From positions 1 through 39,693 of the IMG/VR virus record IMGVR_UViG_3300034071_000175: a DNA stretch of 39,693 nucleotides; one strand, 5' to 3'. The position numbers and the translations under genes are program-made. The first letter of the stretch is position 1. Each line of letters begins with the position of its first letter. Under the pieces are notes generated by a model. The model saw only the letters and a program-made list of their open reading frames with translations, was not told the DNA's origin and made no database searches. Positions 16,727 through 24,349 of this stretch are shown piece by piece. Source of the DNA: a virus.

Positions 16727-17160
16727 GACGCAAGTTAGCAGGGCTATTCAGTTGGGCATTGACAGTATCGTATTCAATCTTTCCGACTCAGTCGCACGCA
16801 ATGCAAGCAGCAGAACAGTTCTTAGACAAGAACGAGTCGCCGAAGAATGTCCAGAAAGAAATCATATGGACGAAATCATTGAGCAAATACTATGCGAAGG
16901 CATTGATGTCAGCACAGTATGAACATTGGGATACCAAATCAGAATTCCGTGCGTTGTCAAAACTATGGGGTAAAGAATCAGCGTGGGACCACACTGCTGC
17001 TAACCCTAAGTCATCAGCGTATGGGATACCGCAGTTGTTAAAACTGAAACCAGAAACGCCTGCGCCCGAGCAGATTGCTCGGGGCTTGGCGTATATCGAA
17101 CATCGGTACGGCAAACCATCAGTAGCGTGGGCGCATTGGCGCAAGCACGGCTGGTACTAA
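16723..17160 (+). CDS. Exported lytic-transglycosylase-like protein, 145 aa
   Basis: Residues 1-26 look like a Sec signal peptide: basic MRRK, a hydrophobic core, and a cleavage-like SHA-M. The rest matches the goose-lysozyme/SLT fold. KESAWDHTAANPKSSAYGIPQ near 84-104 has the catalytic Glu (about 85) and the usual NPxSxAYGxxQ. The C-terminal AYIEHRYGKPSVAWAHW is the typical last helix. The enzyme would cut glycan strands of peptidoglycan outside the membrane. Its location in the early plus-strand block, away from the late lysis genes, is unusual. Confidence 0.85.
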   Translation: MRRKLAGLFSWALTVSYSIFPTQSHAMQAAEQFLDKNESPKNVQKEIIWTKSLSKYYAKALMSAQYEHWDTKSEFRALSKLWGKESAWDHTAANPKSSAYGIPQLLKLKPETPAPEQIARGLAYIEHRYGKPSVAWAHWRKHGWY

Positions 17161-17174
17161 ACAAAGGAGACAGT

Positions 17175-17597
17175 ATGGCAAGGCAAAGTAAACCAATCAA
17201 TGTCAAAGTGCCAAGAACAAAAGTTGTTAAGGCTCTTGAACAAGCATTGATTAAATTAGAAACTGATTACAAGAACCAAGATACAGAAGAAAAAAAGTAT
17301 AACATTACCTATAAAAAATGGGAGCAACAAGTTGTTAAACTAGCGACAGCAAAGTTTGGTAAAGCAACAAACCTAAGGGTTCACACTCGCCATAATGGTA
17401 GTGTAAATGTTGAGTTCGATATACTTGCTGGCGAAATTAATCTACCCGAAGAACCTTCGCGCCACTATAGTTCTATTCCTGACTGGCAATACAAAGATAG
17501 CAAAGAGGAAATAGAAAACGCTATTCGTGTTCTCAGAATGTGTGAAGATGAATACATTAACACAGGAACCTACGGCAACATAAGCAAGTATCTATAA
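17175..17597 (+). CDS. Hypothetical early protein, 140 aa
   Basis: The start MARQSK at 17175 is set by AAAGGAGACAGT immediately upstream; sixteen further in-frame codons before it overlap the lysin gene. The N-terminal half is very Lys-rich and helical (KALEQALIKLETDYKNQ). The middle has a possible beta segment (LRVHTRHNGSVNVEFDI), and the C-terminus is acidic and aromatic. No family is recognised. The basic N-terminus could bind nucleic acid. Confidence 0.7.
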   Translation: MARQSKPINVKVPRTKVVKALEQALIKLETDYKNQDTEEKKYNITYKKWEQQVVKLATAKFGKATNLRVHTRHNGSVNVEFDILAGEINLPEEPSRHYSSIPDWQYKDSKEEIENAIRVLRMCEDEYINTGTYGNISKYL

Positions 17598-17609
17598 AGG
17601 AGACAGCAA

Positions 17610-17819
17610 ATGATAATCAAACACATAGTAGAACTAGAGACAGTAATCAATGAAGAAGCAAATGAAGTAACTGTCTACAGAATCAAAGGTATGTCAGAAG
17701 AAGAACGCCAACAGTTCTTTACAGCAGCAGCAACATCTTTTATTGGAGATGTTCTAGCAAATGCTAACAAAGGCCATAGTTGGGCAGAGTTACGACTAAC
17801 AAACAAGGAAAGTGTATGA
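17610..17819 (+). CDS. Hypothetical early protein, 69 aa
   Basis: AAAGGAGACAGCAA precedes the ATG. The product begins with an acidic beta-like segment (IVELETVINEEANEVTVYRI) followed by helices with FFTAAATSF. There are no motifs and no family recognised. The stop overlaps the start of the DUF932 gene in ATGA, so the two are probably translated together. Confidence 0.7.
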   Translation: MIIKHIVELETVINEEANEVTVYRIKGMSEEERQQFFTAAATSFIGDVLANANKGHSWAELRLTNKESV

Positions 17820-18820
17820 CCACAGAAGTAGTTAATAGACCACAAATATCAGTAAGAAACGAATCAGCCTGGACTAAATCTGGTGTGGCAGTGACAGCCA
17901 CATCAGCCAGTGATGTAGCCAGACAAGCAGGACTTGACTGGTCTGTATCGCTACACGATGTGACCACTACCTATCAAATTCCAGGTAAAGGATTACCTTT
18001 CCACATACCAGTCAATAACAAGAAGGCAGTTGTTAAAACAACACCAGCAGGTGAGGTAATCCCACTTGGTATTGTCGGCAACAAGTACAAGCCGCTACAA
18101 AATGCTGAAGTATTCTCAGTGCTAGATACCCTGATTGATTCAGGAGATGCACGGTATGCAGCAGCAGGTGAGTATGCAGCAGGTGCCAAAGTATGGATGC
18201 TTATGCAGTTGCCTATTGAAATGGAAATCAAAGGTGACCCACACGCAGCATTCCTGCTAGCCAAAACTACACACGATGGCAGTGGCTCTGTTCTTATCCG
18301 CCCTATTATTGAACGGTTATTCTGCCACAATCAGATTAACAAAATCTATCGGGCTACTGATAAGAGGCGTACCTATATGCTACGTCATACAACTAACTCT
18401 AAGTTAGATGTTAATGATGTTCGTGGCATTCTTGATATTGCTTACACAACTATTGATGACTACACAGTTATGTCAGAAGCAATGCTTGAACGTCAGGTTA
18501 CCCGCCAGCAAGCAGTGGATTACTTCAAGAAAGTATTCCCATTGCCTAGCAAGGTAGAAGATACACCTCTAGATTTACTATCTGCAGGTGAGAAGATGCA
18601 ACGCACCAATGCTCTCAACCACAGAGCCAGAAGCCTAGACATATACGAGAACAGTCCTACTCAGGAGAACATCCGAGAGACTGCCTTCGGTCTATGGCAG
18701 GCAGTTGTTGAGTATGCCGACCACGGCAAACCAGGTAAGTCAAAGTCACTAGGCGTTAGAACAATGTCAGGTGGCAGTGATAGCCTAAAGATAAGAGCGC
18801 AAGAACTAGCACTAGCATAG
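17816..18820 (+). CDS. DUF932 phage/plasmid-like protein
   Basis: The product is 334 aa from ATG 17816, which overlaps the preceding TGA. Its core fits DUF932 (phage/plasmid-like TIGR03299 proteins): LGIVGNKYKPLQNAEVFSVL, then the AAGEYAAGAKVWMLMQLP strand region, the FLLAKTTHDGSGS turn, and CHNQIN before a helical C-terminal third. The usual family length is about 300-400 aa. The function is unknown; members occur in phages and plasmids, often near recombination genes. Here it is followed by an acidic protein and, after a terminator, the nuclease-helicase-primase set. Confidence 0.85.
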   Translation: MTTEVVNRPQISVRNESAWTKSGVAVTATSASDVARQAGLDWSVSLHDVTTTYQIPGKGLPFHIPVNNKKAVVKTTPAGEVIPLGIVGNKYKPLQNAEVFSVLDTLIDSGDARYAAAGEYAAGAKVWMLMQLPIEMEIKGDPHAAFLLAKTTHDGSGSVLIRPIIERLFCHNQINKIYRATDKRRTYMLRHTTNSKLDVNDVRGILDIAYTTIDDYTVMSEAMLERQVTRQQAVDYFKKVFPLPSKVEDTPLDLLSAGEKMQRTNALNHRARSLDIYENSPTQENIRETAFGLWQAVVEYADHGKPGKSKSLGVRTMSGGSDSLKIRAQELALA

Positions 18821-18830
18821 GAGACTAACA

Positions 18831-19268
18831 ATGGAAATTATCTATACAGATAAAGACGGAACAACAGTTAAGTTCACCGAAGAAATGGCTATCGCAGCCA
18901 TTACTGAACGCGATGCACTACGTGTATCATTAAATGATTGCCAAGATAGGTCAACTAGATACTACGGCAAACTAGTAACAGCAAGAGAGCACGTCTTTGA
19001 ATTCTTTAACTCTCGCTATGACAGTGATGGCGAACAGATAGAGTGTGATGTGGACGATGTTAATGAACTACTAGAAGATATCGGGACCGAAAAACTAAAG
19101 AAACTATGGACAGTTACTGGGACTGTTAACTTTACAGTAACCAATATATCTGCATCTAACGAAGAAGAAGCAAATGATTACGTAATGGAGGAATTATCTG
19201 TTGAGTTAGATGGAGATGCCCACTTAGATGAGTGGACAATTGAAGTCTCAGACACAGAACAGCAGTAA
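18831..19268 (+). CDS. Acidic hypothetical protein, 145 aa
   Basis: AGGAGACTAACA precedes the ATG. The whole protein is strongly acidic (for example CDVDDVNELLEDIGTEKL and NEEEANDYVMEELSVELDG). It has a helical N-terminal half and a beta-rich C-terminal half (VNFTVTNISASNEEE). No family is recognised. Such charge would suit a DNA mimic or an inhibitor of a host nucleic-acid-binding protein, but no homology supports that. Confidence 0.7.
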   Translation: MEIIYTDKDGTTVKFTEEMAIAAITERDALRVSLNDCQDRSTRYYGKLVTAREHVFEFFNSRYDSDGEQIECDVDDVNELLEDIGTEKLKKLWTVTGTVNFTVTNISASNEEEANDYVMEELSVELDGDAHLDEWTIEVSDTEQQ

Positions 19269-19272
19269 CTAA

Positions 19273-19446
19273 ATGCCCAAGATAGCAGACCACACTTATG
19301 TTGAGGCACTGCCATCTGGTAAATGTATGGCAGGTAAGCACGAAGAATGCAGTGGTACCGTGGTCATCGGTATCCGTGCATTAAGGAGACAGTGTGCTTG
19401 CCAATGCCATCCCATATCAGAGCAATCAGATACCCGTTCTATCTGA
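19273..19446 (+). CDS. Small Cys-rich protein, 57 aa
   Basis: Direct translation from ATG 19273 gives 57 aa. Cysteines are arranged KCMAGKHEECSG and, after a basic stretch (IRALRRQ), CACQCH. This C...H..C plus C-x-C-x-CH set could bind one zinc ion. No good ribosome-binding site precedes it, so translation probably depends on coupling with the gene ending four bases upstream. It is the last gene before a terminator. Confidence 0.6.
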   Translation: MPKIADHTYVEALPSGKCMAGKHEECSGTVVIGIRALRRQCACQCHPISEQSDTRSI

Positions 19447-19461
19447 TACACTCTGCCTACT

Positions 19462-19509
19462 GAGATGGGCTGGAGTTTGATTAGTCTCCTTTTCCAGCCC
19501 GTCTCTTTT
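19462..19509 (+). terminator. Rho-independent terminator after second early unit
   Basis: GAGATGGGCTGGA (19462-19474) pairs with TCCAGCCCGTCTC (19493-19505), 13 bp with one G-U pair. The loop is 18 bases and TTTT follows. It separates the small-gene/DUF932 unit from the replication-recombination unit, whose first gene begins 20 bases later with its own AAGGAGACA leader. Confidence 0.7.
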
Positions 19510-19528
19510 ACAAGGAGACAAGGGACAT

Positions 19529-20311
19529 ATGAAAATAGAAATAGAACGTGATAGGTACGGACGACCATTAATAATTCCTAAAGCAGGAGGCAAGCCAGTT
19601 GCTTATACAAGAGCAACTACAATTGCCAACAGTTTAGATGATGCCTCAGCACTAACAGCCTGGAAAATGCGTATGGCTGCAATAGGTTTAACAGTACGCA
19701 GTGATTTACTACTAGCCATCAGTGCAGCAGGCGATGACAAGATGGCTATTAACAAGTTGATAGAAGATGCTATGGAAGTAGCAGGCGCTAGCCGTGCAGC
19801 CAGTATCGGCACAGCACTACACGCAATAGCAGAAAAACTAGATTTGGGACAGTCACCTGGCCCAATACCAAACGAATGGGCAGGGGACATCCGAGCCTAT
19901 GAACAAACAACAGGACATCTCAAGAAATTCTTTATAGAACAGTTCTGCGTGTTGGATAAGTACAAGATTGCTGGTACTCCCGACAGAATAATTGAATATA
20001 AAGGTGAGAAGTTCATTGCAGATATAAAGACTGGTCGCATTGACCACCCAAACAACATCGCTATTCAGTTAGCAATTTACGCCAACGGCTCCCCGTATGA
20101 CGTTGCTACGGGTCGCCGTGGTAGTTGGGGTGATATCAATAAAGAGAAAGCAGTTATCATCCATCTTCCAGCAGGAACTGGTCTATGCAAATTAGTTTGG
20201 ATAGACATTAAAGAGGGCTGGAAAGGAGTACAATTCGCAATGAAAGTAAGACAGTGGCGAGACAAAAAGGGTCTCGTTACTCCATTTGAAGAAGGAGATA
20301 TCAGTGGCTAG
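19529..20311 (+). CDS. PD-(D/E)XK exonuclease, RecB/Cas4-like
   Basis: The product is 260 aa with the ordered motifs of the RecB-type nuclease superfamily: GTALHAIAE (His near 98), AGTPDRI (Asp near 152), IADIKTG (Asp 165, Lys 167) and the QLAIYA motif near 180-185. It would be a metal-dependent DNA exonuclease working in recombination or DNA processing. The N-terminal 90 residues contain a Thr/Ala-rich helical part (YTRATTIANSLDDASAL) typical of phage versions. No four-Cys iron-sulphur site is visible, unlike Cas4 proper. It heads the replication unit. Confidence 0.88.
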   Translation: MKIEIERDRYGRPLIIPKAGGKPVAYTRATTIANSLDDASALTAWKMRMAAIGLTVRSDLLLAISAAGDDKMAINKLIEDAMEVAGASRAASIGTALHAIAEKLDLGQSPGPIPNEWAGDIRAYEQTTGHLKKFFIEQFCVLDKYKIAGTPDRIIEYKGEKFIADIKTGRIDHPNNIAIQLAIYANGSPYDVATGRRGSWGDINKEKAVIIHLPAGTGLCKLVWIDIKEGWKGVQFAMKVRQWRDKKGLVTPFEEGDISG

Positions 20312-20765
20312 CACTGAAGCACCAATCAGTATCACAGTAAAAACATCAGCAGGCTCATTAGTAACAGTCCGTGCAGAACACGGAGATGAACTAGACCAGT
20401 TGGTAGCAACAGCATTAGATGCTATCAAGTCAGCAGTAACAGAACTTGAATCAGCCATCAAAGCAACAGCACCAGCAGTAATGGCACCAGCACAGGTAGC
20501 AGCAACTCTCGGCGCTTCTATTATTGACAGCCAGCCAGTAGCAGCACCAGTTGCTAACGGTGGTTGGGGTTCAGCACCATCAATCAATGGACGTAATTGT
20601 CCACACGGAAAGATGACAGCAATTCAAGGGACAGGTAAAGATGGTTCCACCTATCGTGGTTACTTCTGCCCAGCACCGAAGGGTGCAATTGACAAGTGCA
20701 GAAATGCATATGTCAAAGCAGGCTCACCAGAATGGAATACATTTGTTGCTGAACAAGTCAAGTAA
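20304..20765 (+). CDS. Zinc-ribbon-containing replication-unit protein, 153 aa
   Basis: The GTG at 20304 is chosen because AAGGAG lies six bases upstream and it overlaps the preceding stop by 8 bases. The N-terminal part has beta segments (ISITVKTSAGSLVTVRA), then a helix, and an Ala/Pro/Val-rich linker (about 65-90). A C-terminal zinc-ribbon-like part follows: NCPHGKMTAIQ, RGYFCPAPKG and DKCRNAY. No exact family is recognised. Its place between exonuclease and helicase-like ATPase suggests a single-stranded-DNA or recombination accessory role. Confidence 0.7.
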   Translation: MASTEAPISITVKTSAGSLVTVRAEHGDELDQLVATALDAIKSAVTELESAIKATAPAVMAPAQVAATLGASIIDSQPVAAPVANGGWGSAPSINGRNCPHGKMTAIQGTGKDGSTYRGYFCPAPKGAIDKCRNAYVKAGSPEWNTFVAEQVK

Positions 20766-21574
20766 TGAGAACGCTTAAACGCAGTATCAACAAAGCAGAG
20801 GTAGGCGGAGAACCATTACCGCCTGCCTTTGCTGCATTTGAACGGGCAGGAATTATCCTGCGCCGTGCAGAAATTACAATGATTGCTGGCACACCAGGTG
20901 CAGGTAAATCATCTATTGCACTGGCTATTGCAGCCAGAGCAAAGGTACCTACGCTGTACTTCAGCGCAGATACTAACGCTCACACTATGGCTATGAGATT
21001 ACTTGCTATGTCTAGTCGCATTACACAGACAGCAGCAGAGCAGATGCTAAAGCGTGAACCACAACAGGCAGAAGAAGTTCTTACCCTTAACAATCATTTG
21101 TTCTGGTCTTTTGAATCCACTCCCACTCTAAAAGATTTAGATGATGAGGTCAGTGCATTTGAAACAGTTTGGGGTAGAAGTCCTACGCTTATAGTTGTAG
21201 ATAACCTAATGGATATTGCAATGGATGGACACGAAGAATTCCAGGGTATGCGTGCAGCAATGAAGGAGTTAAAGTATCTTGCAAGAGATACCAATTCCGC
21301 CGTGCTTGTTCTGCACCATACCAAGGAAGGCTTTGATGGCTATCCCTGCCAACCCCGTTCAGCAATACAAGGGTTAGTCAATCAGATACCAGCAATGGTT
21401 CTTACTATCGGTCAGATGAAACAAGGTGATGATACCTATCTATGCGTAGCCCCAGTCAAGAACAGATACGGGCGAGCAGACCAGACAGGTAACAACTATG
21501 TCAGCCTAGCCTTCAACCCTGACAGTATGTATCTAGAAGATGTACAAATCAAATACACACAGGAGACAATGTAA
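20765..21574 (+). CDS. RecA/DnaB-fold ATPase (replicative helicase-like)
   Basis: The product is 269 aa and corresponds to the ATPase core only. Walker A is GTPGAGKSS (42-50), followed by the FSADTNAHTMAMRL segment typical of DnaB/RadA. Walker B is TLIVVDN (141-147). LVLHHTKE (181-188) is the sensor strand, and VKNRYGRADQTG near 231-242 is a DnaB-like C-terminal motif. No N-terminal DnaB collar domain is present. It may be a minimal helicase or a Sak4/RadA-like recombination ATPase. The ATG overlaps the previous stop (TAATG). Confidence 0.85.
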   Translation: MRTLKRSINKAEVGGEPLPPAFAAFERAGIILRRAEITMIAGTPGAGKSSIALAIAARAKVPTLYFSADTNAHTMAMRLLAMSSRITQTAAEQMLKREPQQAEEVLTLNNHLFWSFESTPTLKDLDDEVSAFETVWGRSPTLIVVDNLMDIAMDGHEEFQGMRAAMKELKYLARDTNSAVLVLHHTKEGFDGYPCQPRSAIQGLVNQIPAMVLTIGQMKQGDDTYLCVAPVKNRYGRADQTGNNYVSLAFNPDSMYLEDVQIKYTQETM

Positions 21575-21750
21575 TGGAAATTAAAATATGGGATTGTTCA
21601 TTCAGCAAAGAAGATGTAGAAGTATCAATAGGTAGAGCACTAACAGATGGTGAATGGAACATAGTAGTTGATGAGTTGTATAACAACGATACTCTTTACA
21701 ATACAGTTCAAGCACAAGTAACTAAAATTGCATTGGCTGCAATTGAGTAG
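21574..21750 (+). CDS. Small acidic protein, 58 aa
   Basis: Direct translation from the ATG at 21574, which overlaps the ATPase stop (TAATG), gives MEIKIWDCSFSKEDVE... ending KIALAAIE. It is helical, acidic and has no motif. AGGAGACA lies just upstream. No family is recognised. The tight spacing on both sides supports it as a real gene. Confidence 0.65.
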   Translation: MEIKIWDCSFSKEDVEVSIGRALTDGEWNIVVDELYNNDTLYNTVQAQVTKIALAAIE

Positions 21751-22087
21751 TGCATCTAAGCGTAAAGGTAGCCAAGCAGAACGAGATGTAGTTGCTTGGC
21801 TTAAAGCCAATGGCTACAAGTATGCAGACCGCAGACTCGCAGGAGCAACCTTAGACAAAGGCGATATAAGCGGTGTGCCAGGTGTAACCATTGAGATAAA
21901 GAACCACGCCAAGATGGACTTAGCAGGATGGCTAGCAGAACTAGAAGTAGAAATGAAAAATGATAATGCTTGGACAGGTGTAGTAATACACAAACGTAAA
22001 GGCAAAGGAGATGTCAGCGAGTGGTATGCCAGTATGCCAGCACAGGTATGGCTAGAACTGCTGAAGAAAACAGATGGAGAAACATAG
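21743..22087 (+). CDS. Holliday-junction-resolvase-like PD-(D/E)XK nuclease
   Basis: The core is about 114 aa. SKRKGSQAERDVVAWLK carries the first Glu, DKGDI the Asp, and TIEIKNHAK the E-x-K pair, a compact resolvase arrangement found in many actinophages. The C-terminal half has VVIHKRKGKGD and an amphipathic helix. The start is uncertain: no ATG exists. A TTG at 21743 overlapping the previous TAG is my choice, and another TTG at 21728 is possible. It probably resolves branched DNA before packaging. Confidence 0.75.
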   Translation: MSSASKRKGSQAERDVVAWLKANGYKYADRRLAGATLDKGDISGVPGVTIEIKNHAKMDLAGWLAELEVEMKNDNAWTGVVIHKRKGKGDVSEWYASMPAQVWLELLKKTDGET

Positions 22088-22466
22088 TATTGCTGCATAC
22101 CTAGAGTATGTAGGCGCCGCCGTGCCGTCAGGCGGGCACGGCTGGCGCAAGATAAAATGCCCATTCCACACAGATAAACACGCATCTGCTGGAGTTAACT
22201 TTGATGAAGGTAGATTCAAATGCCACGGATGCGGTGTCGGTGGAGATGTTTACGATTTAATTATGCACAAAGAAGGAGGTAACTATCGTGAGGCTGTCAA
22301 ATTCGCAGAGGCAATTTCTCCTACAGGCAGCGACAGAATACGCCAAACATATAAACCAAGCAGCAGACTATCTAGCAACACGGGGTCTATCGGTAGAAGA
22401 AGCAAAGATGTTTCATCTAGGAGTAGTGGACAATCCATCTCCAGGACACGAAGGCTACAGGGGTAA
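22074..22466 (+). CDS. DnaG-type primase zinc-binding domain (CHC2)
   Basis: Residues 1-80 form the CHC2 zinc finger of a bacterial-type primase: KCPFHTDKHASAGVN with Cys 29 and His 32, then FKCHGCGVGGDVYDLI with Cys 50 and Cys 53. After residue about 81 the sequence becomes Ser/Arg-rich, typical of a shadow of the next frame. The reading frame overlaps the TOPRIM gene by 179 bases. The ATG overlaps the end of the resolvase gene by 14 bases. Together with the next gene it makes a split primase. Confidence 0.85.
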   Translation: MEKHSIAAYLEYVGAAVPSGGHGWRKIKCPFHTDKHASAGVNFDEGRFKCHGCGVGGDVYDLIMHKEGGNYREAVKFAEAISPTGSDRIRQTYKPSSRLSSNTGSIGRRSKDVSSRSSGQSISRTRRLQG

Positions 22467-22917
22467 ACTAGTAATTCCATACATCACCCCATCAGGGGTG
22501 GTTGACCTACGCTTCCGCAGTATCAGAGGCGAAGACCCTAAATACATAGGACTACCAGGAGCAAAGACAACTATGTTCAATGCTCAGACAGTTCTAACAG
22601 CCAACGGATATATCTGTGTCACCGAAGGTGAGATAGACTGTATAACACTAGTGACTAAAACAGGACACCCAACAGTAGGTATTCCAGGTGCTAATAATTG
22701 GAAGCCCTATTACACAAAAATACTTGACGACTTTGATACAGTTATCGTACTAGCAGATGGCGATAGCCCAGGGTTGGAGTTCGGCAAAAAGATTAGCCGA
22801 GAATTGGGCAATGTAAACATTGTTCAGATGCCAGAAGGGCACGATGTAAACAGTATTGTTTTACAAGAAGGAACGGAGTGGCTAGATGAAAGAATCAGAA
22901 AGTGCTTCATACGATAA
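22288..22917 (+). CDS. Primase TOPRIM/catalytic part
   Basis: The product is 209 aa from a GTG preceded by GAAGGAGGT seven bases away. That is one of the strongest ribosome-binding sites in the genome, so independent initiation is likely. The primase core begins near residue 30. GKLVIPYITPSGVVDLRFRS (60-79) is the strand region before TOPRIM. VTEGEIDCIT (111-120) holds the catalytic Glu and VLADGDSPG (154-162) the Asp-x-Asp. The Cys/His zinc finger is absent here and supplied by the upstream gene. Confidence 0.88.
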   Translation: MRLSNSQRQFLLQAATEYAKHINQAADYLATRGLSVEEAKMFHLGVVDNPSPGHEGYRGKLVIPYITPSGVVDLRFRSIRGEDPKYIGLPGAKTTMFNAQTVLTANGYICVTEGEIDCITLVTKTGHPTVGIPGANNWKPYYTKILDDFDTVIVLADGDSPGLEFGKKISRELGNVNIVQMPEGHDVNSIVLQEGTEWLDERIRKCFIR

Positions 22918-23197
22918 CGAACCAGATGTATGGGATTACATTAGAGATAACCCTAGGATTATGGGACTACCTCTATCAGATAGCAAAGCAATAGATATCT
23001 GCACAGCGCTACTAGATGTTTACGAGAGCCTCGTCAAAGACCCAGAAACAGCCAAGACTTTACTCAGTCTACTAGCCACAGTTCTGGTAGGTTCAGCAGA
23101 AGGGCAAGGCAAGGAAGTAATAGAGGAAGTGATGGTCATAGAAGCAATGCAGAATTTAGACCACAGGCTGAAAGGAATATTAGATGAAGGACACTGA
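22886..23197 (+). CDS. Hypothetical early protein, 103 aa
   Basis: The ATG at 22886 has GGAG seven bases upstream and overlaps the primase gene by 32 bases. The protein is acidic at the N-terminus (NEPDVWDYIRDNPRI) and then helical and hydrophobic, with LLSLLATVLVGSAEGQG. No motif or family is recognised. It overlaps the next gene by 14 bases. Confidence 0.65.
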   Translation: MKESESASYDNEPDVWDYIRDNPRIMGLPLSDSKAIDICTALLDVYESLVKDPETAKTLLSLLATVLVGSAEGQGKEVIEEVMVIEAMQNLDHRLKGILDEGH

Positions 23198-23489
23198 ACA
23201 TCTAGAAGAAATCCTAAGTCAACTAAGAATCATAATGATTAGGAAGCATCAGGACTACGGCCCATATAACATAGCCAATGCTCCAGGCGGGGCAATGAAT
23301 GGGTTGATAGTCAGGATGCACGACAAGATGACACGGCTAGAGAACCTGCACTACAACCACAAGGGCAACACGCCGAACTATGAACCTATCGAAGATACCC
23401 TGCTTGACCTAGCAAACTATGCAATAATAGGACTAATGGTGCAAAGAGGATTTTGGGAAGGTTTGAATGGCACAGGAGTACATAACTGA
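23184..23489 (+). CDS. DUF1599-like (nucleotide-modification-associated) protein
   Basis: The product is 101 aa. It shows the conserved KHQDYGPYNI near residues 21-30 followed by GLIVRMHDKMTRLENL, the pattern of DUF1599 (nucleotide-modification-associated domain 1). The C-terminus has DTLLDLANYAIIG, an acidic helix that resembles MazG-like/all-alpha NTP pyrophosphohydrolases. A role in nucleotide pool management or base modification is proposed for the family but not shown. No hypermodification enzymes are seen elsewhere in the genome. Confidence 0.8.
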   Translation: MKDTEHLEEILSQLRIIMIRKHQDYGPYNIANAPGGAMNGLIVRMHDKMTRLENLHYNHKGNTPNYEPIEDTLLDLANYAIIGLMVQRGFWEGLNGTGVHN

Positions 23490-24132
23490 GTATGACGCTT
23501 TAGTAGCGTCATTAGCAGTAGAGTATCACCGCAGGTACCCAATGCTTGAGGTGTTGGATATACAACAGGTGTTATGGCTTTGGTTCCTGACCCATACCAG
23601 AAAGTATGCTGAGTGGTCTAAGTTAGAACAAAAAGACAAAGACAAGTTGATAGCCAAATCCTTACGCAACGCAGCAATTACATACTGTGAAAAAGAAAAA
23701 GCAAAAACAATTGGCTATGAAGTATTAGATTTATATTACTACGATGCCACAGTTATAGAAGCATTCCTGCCTAGTATTATCTCTGAAACATATGAGATGC
23801 CAAGCAAGATAAAAGATTTAAACTTTAAGTTCAATAAATCAGAAGCCAATAACGATGGCAAGAACTGGCTAGTGTTGCGGTCAGACATAGCAACAGCCTT
23901 CTACAGATTATCAGAGGCTAAACAAAACATACTCAGAATCAAATTCAGCACAGAAAACAACGAGTGGGCTTTGATAGCCAAGGATTTAAAGACAACACCA
24001 GATGGTGCTCGTATGAAAGTACAGCGTGCTATCAATTCACTAATCAGAAACCTAGGCGGATGGCGTCCATTTACAGATAATGACTCTCCAGTTGTAGAGG
24101 AAGATGAAGATGAGCCAACCGAAACACATTAG
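23467..24132 (+). CDS. Sigma-factor-like protein
   Basis: The product is 221 aa. The C-terminal part, about 145-200, reads like a sigma region 4 helix-turn-helix: FYRLSEAKQNILRIKF, then WALIAKDLKTTPDGARMKVQRAIN. The N-terminal half is helical and aromatic (QQVLWLWFLTHTRKY, SLRNAAITYCEKEK) and could be a divergent region 2. The tail is acidic. Such sigma-like proteins are common in actinophages. It is the natural candidate for switching host RNA polymerase to the late block, because no phage RNA polymerase is encoded. Confidence 0.75.
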   Translation: MAQEYITEYDALVASLAVEYHRRYPMLEVLDIQQVLWLWFLTHTRKYAEWSKLEQKDKDKLIAKSLRNAAITYCEKEKAKTIGYEVLDLYYYDATVIEAFLPSIISETYEMPSKIKDLNFKFNKSEANNDGKNWLVLRSDIATAFYRLSEAKQNILRIKFSTENNEWALIAKDLKTTPDGARMKVQRAINSLIRNLGGWRPFTDNDSPVVEEDEDEPTETH

Positions 24133-24349
24133 AGACCTGCTTCATATCAAGGACTATAGCAAGGCTATGGACCTACGTGGTGAGCCGACAGAGGTATGCG
24201 TCTGTGGATGTGATGTCTTTATTATGTTAGGTGGATTTGTAGATGGGGAGATAGCCTTTTATTTTACAGACGGGGAGTGCGCTAGTTGTGGCAGTATGGT
24301 AACTCTGCCGACCCCATCAGGAGAGGATGACGGCATTGCCACTTTATGA
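24104..24349 (+). CDS. Small zinc-ribbon protein, 81 aa
   Basis: Cysteines occur as VCVCGCDVF near residues 31-39 and ECASCGS near 58-64, a split zinc ribbon around a beta hairpin (GGFVDGEIAFYF). The start is either ATG 24104 or ATG 24110; both overlap the acidic end of the sigma-like gene. The next gene starts inside its end. No named family is recognised. A transcription or nucleic-acid-binding accessory function is plausible given its neighbours. Confidence 0.7.
   Translation: MKMSQPKHIRDLLHIKDYSKAMDLRGEPTEVCVCGCDVFIMLGGFVDGEIAFYFTDGECASCGSMVTLPTPSGEDDGIATL

Noticed and set aside
16635-16922. 95-aa frame overlapping the transglycosylase
   Set aside because: It would overlap a gene with clear catalytic motifs by 200 bases. 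The GTG frame at 16631 gives a membrane peptide ending exactly at the next start.
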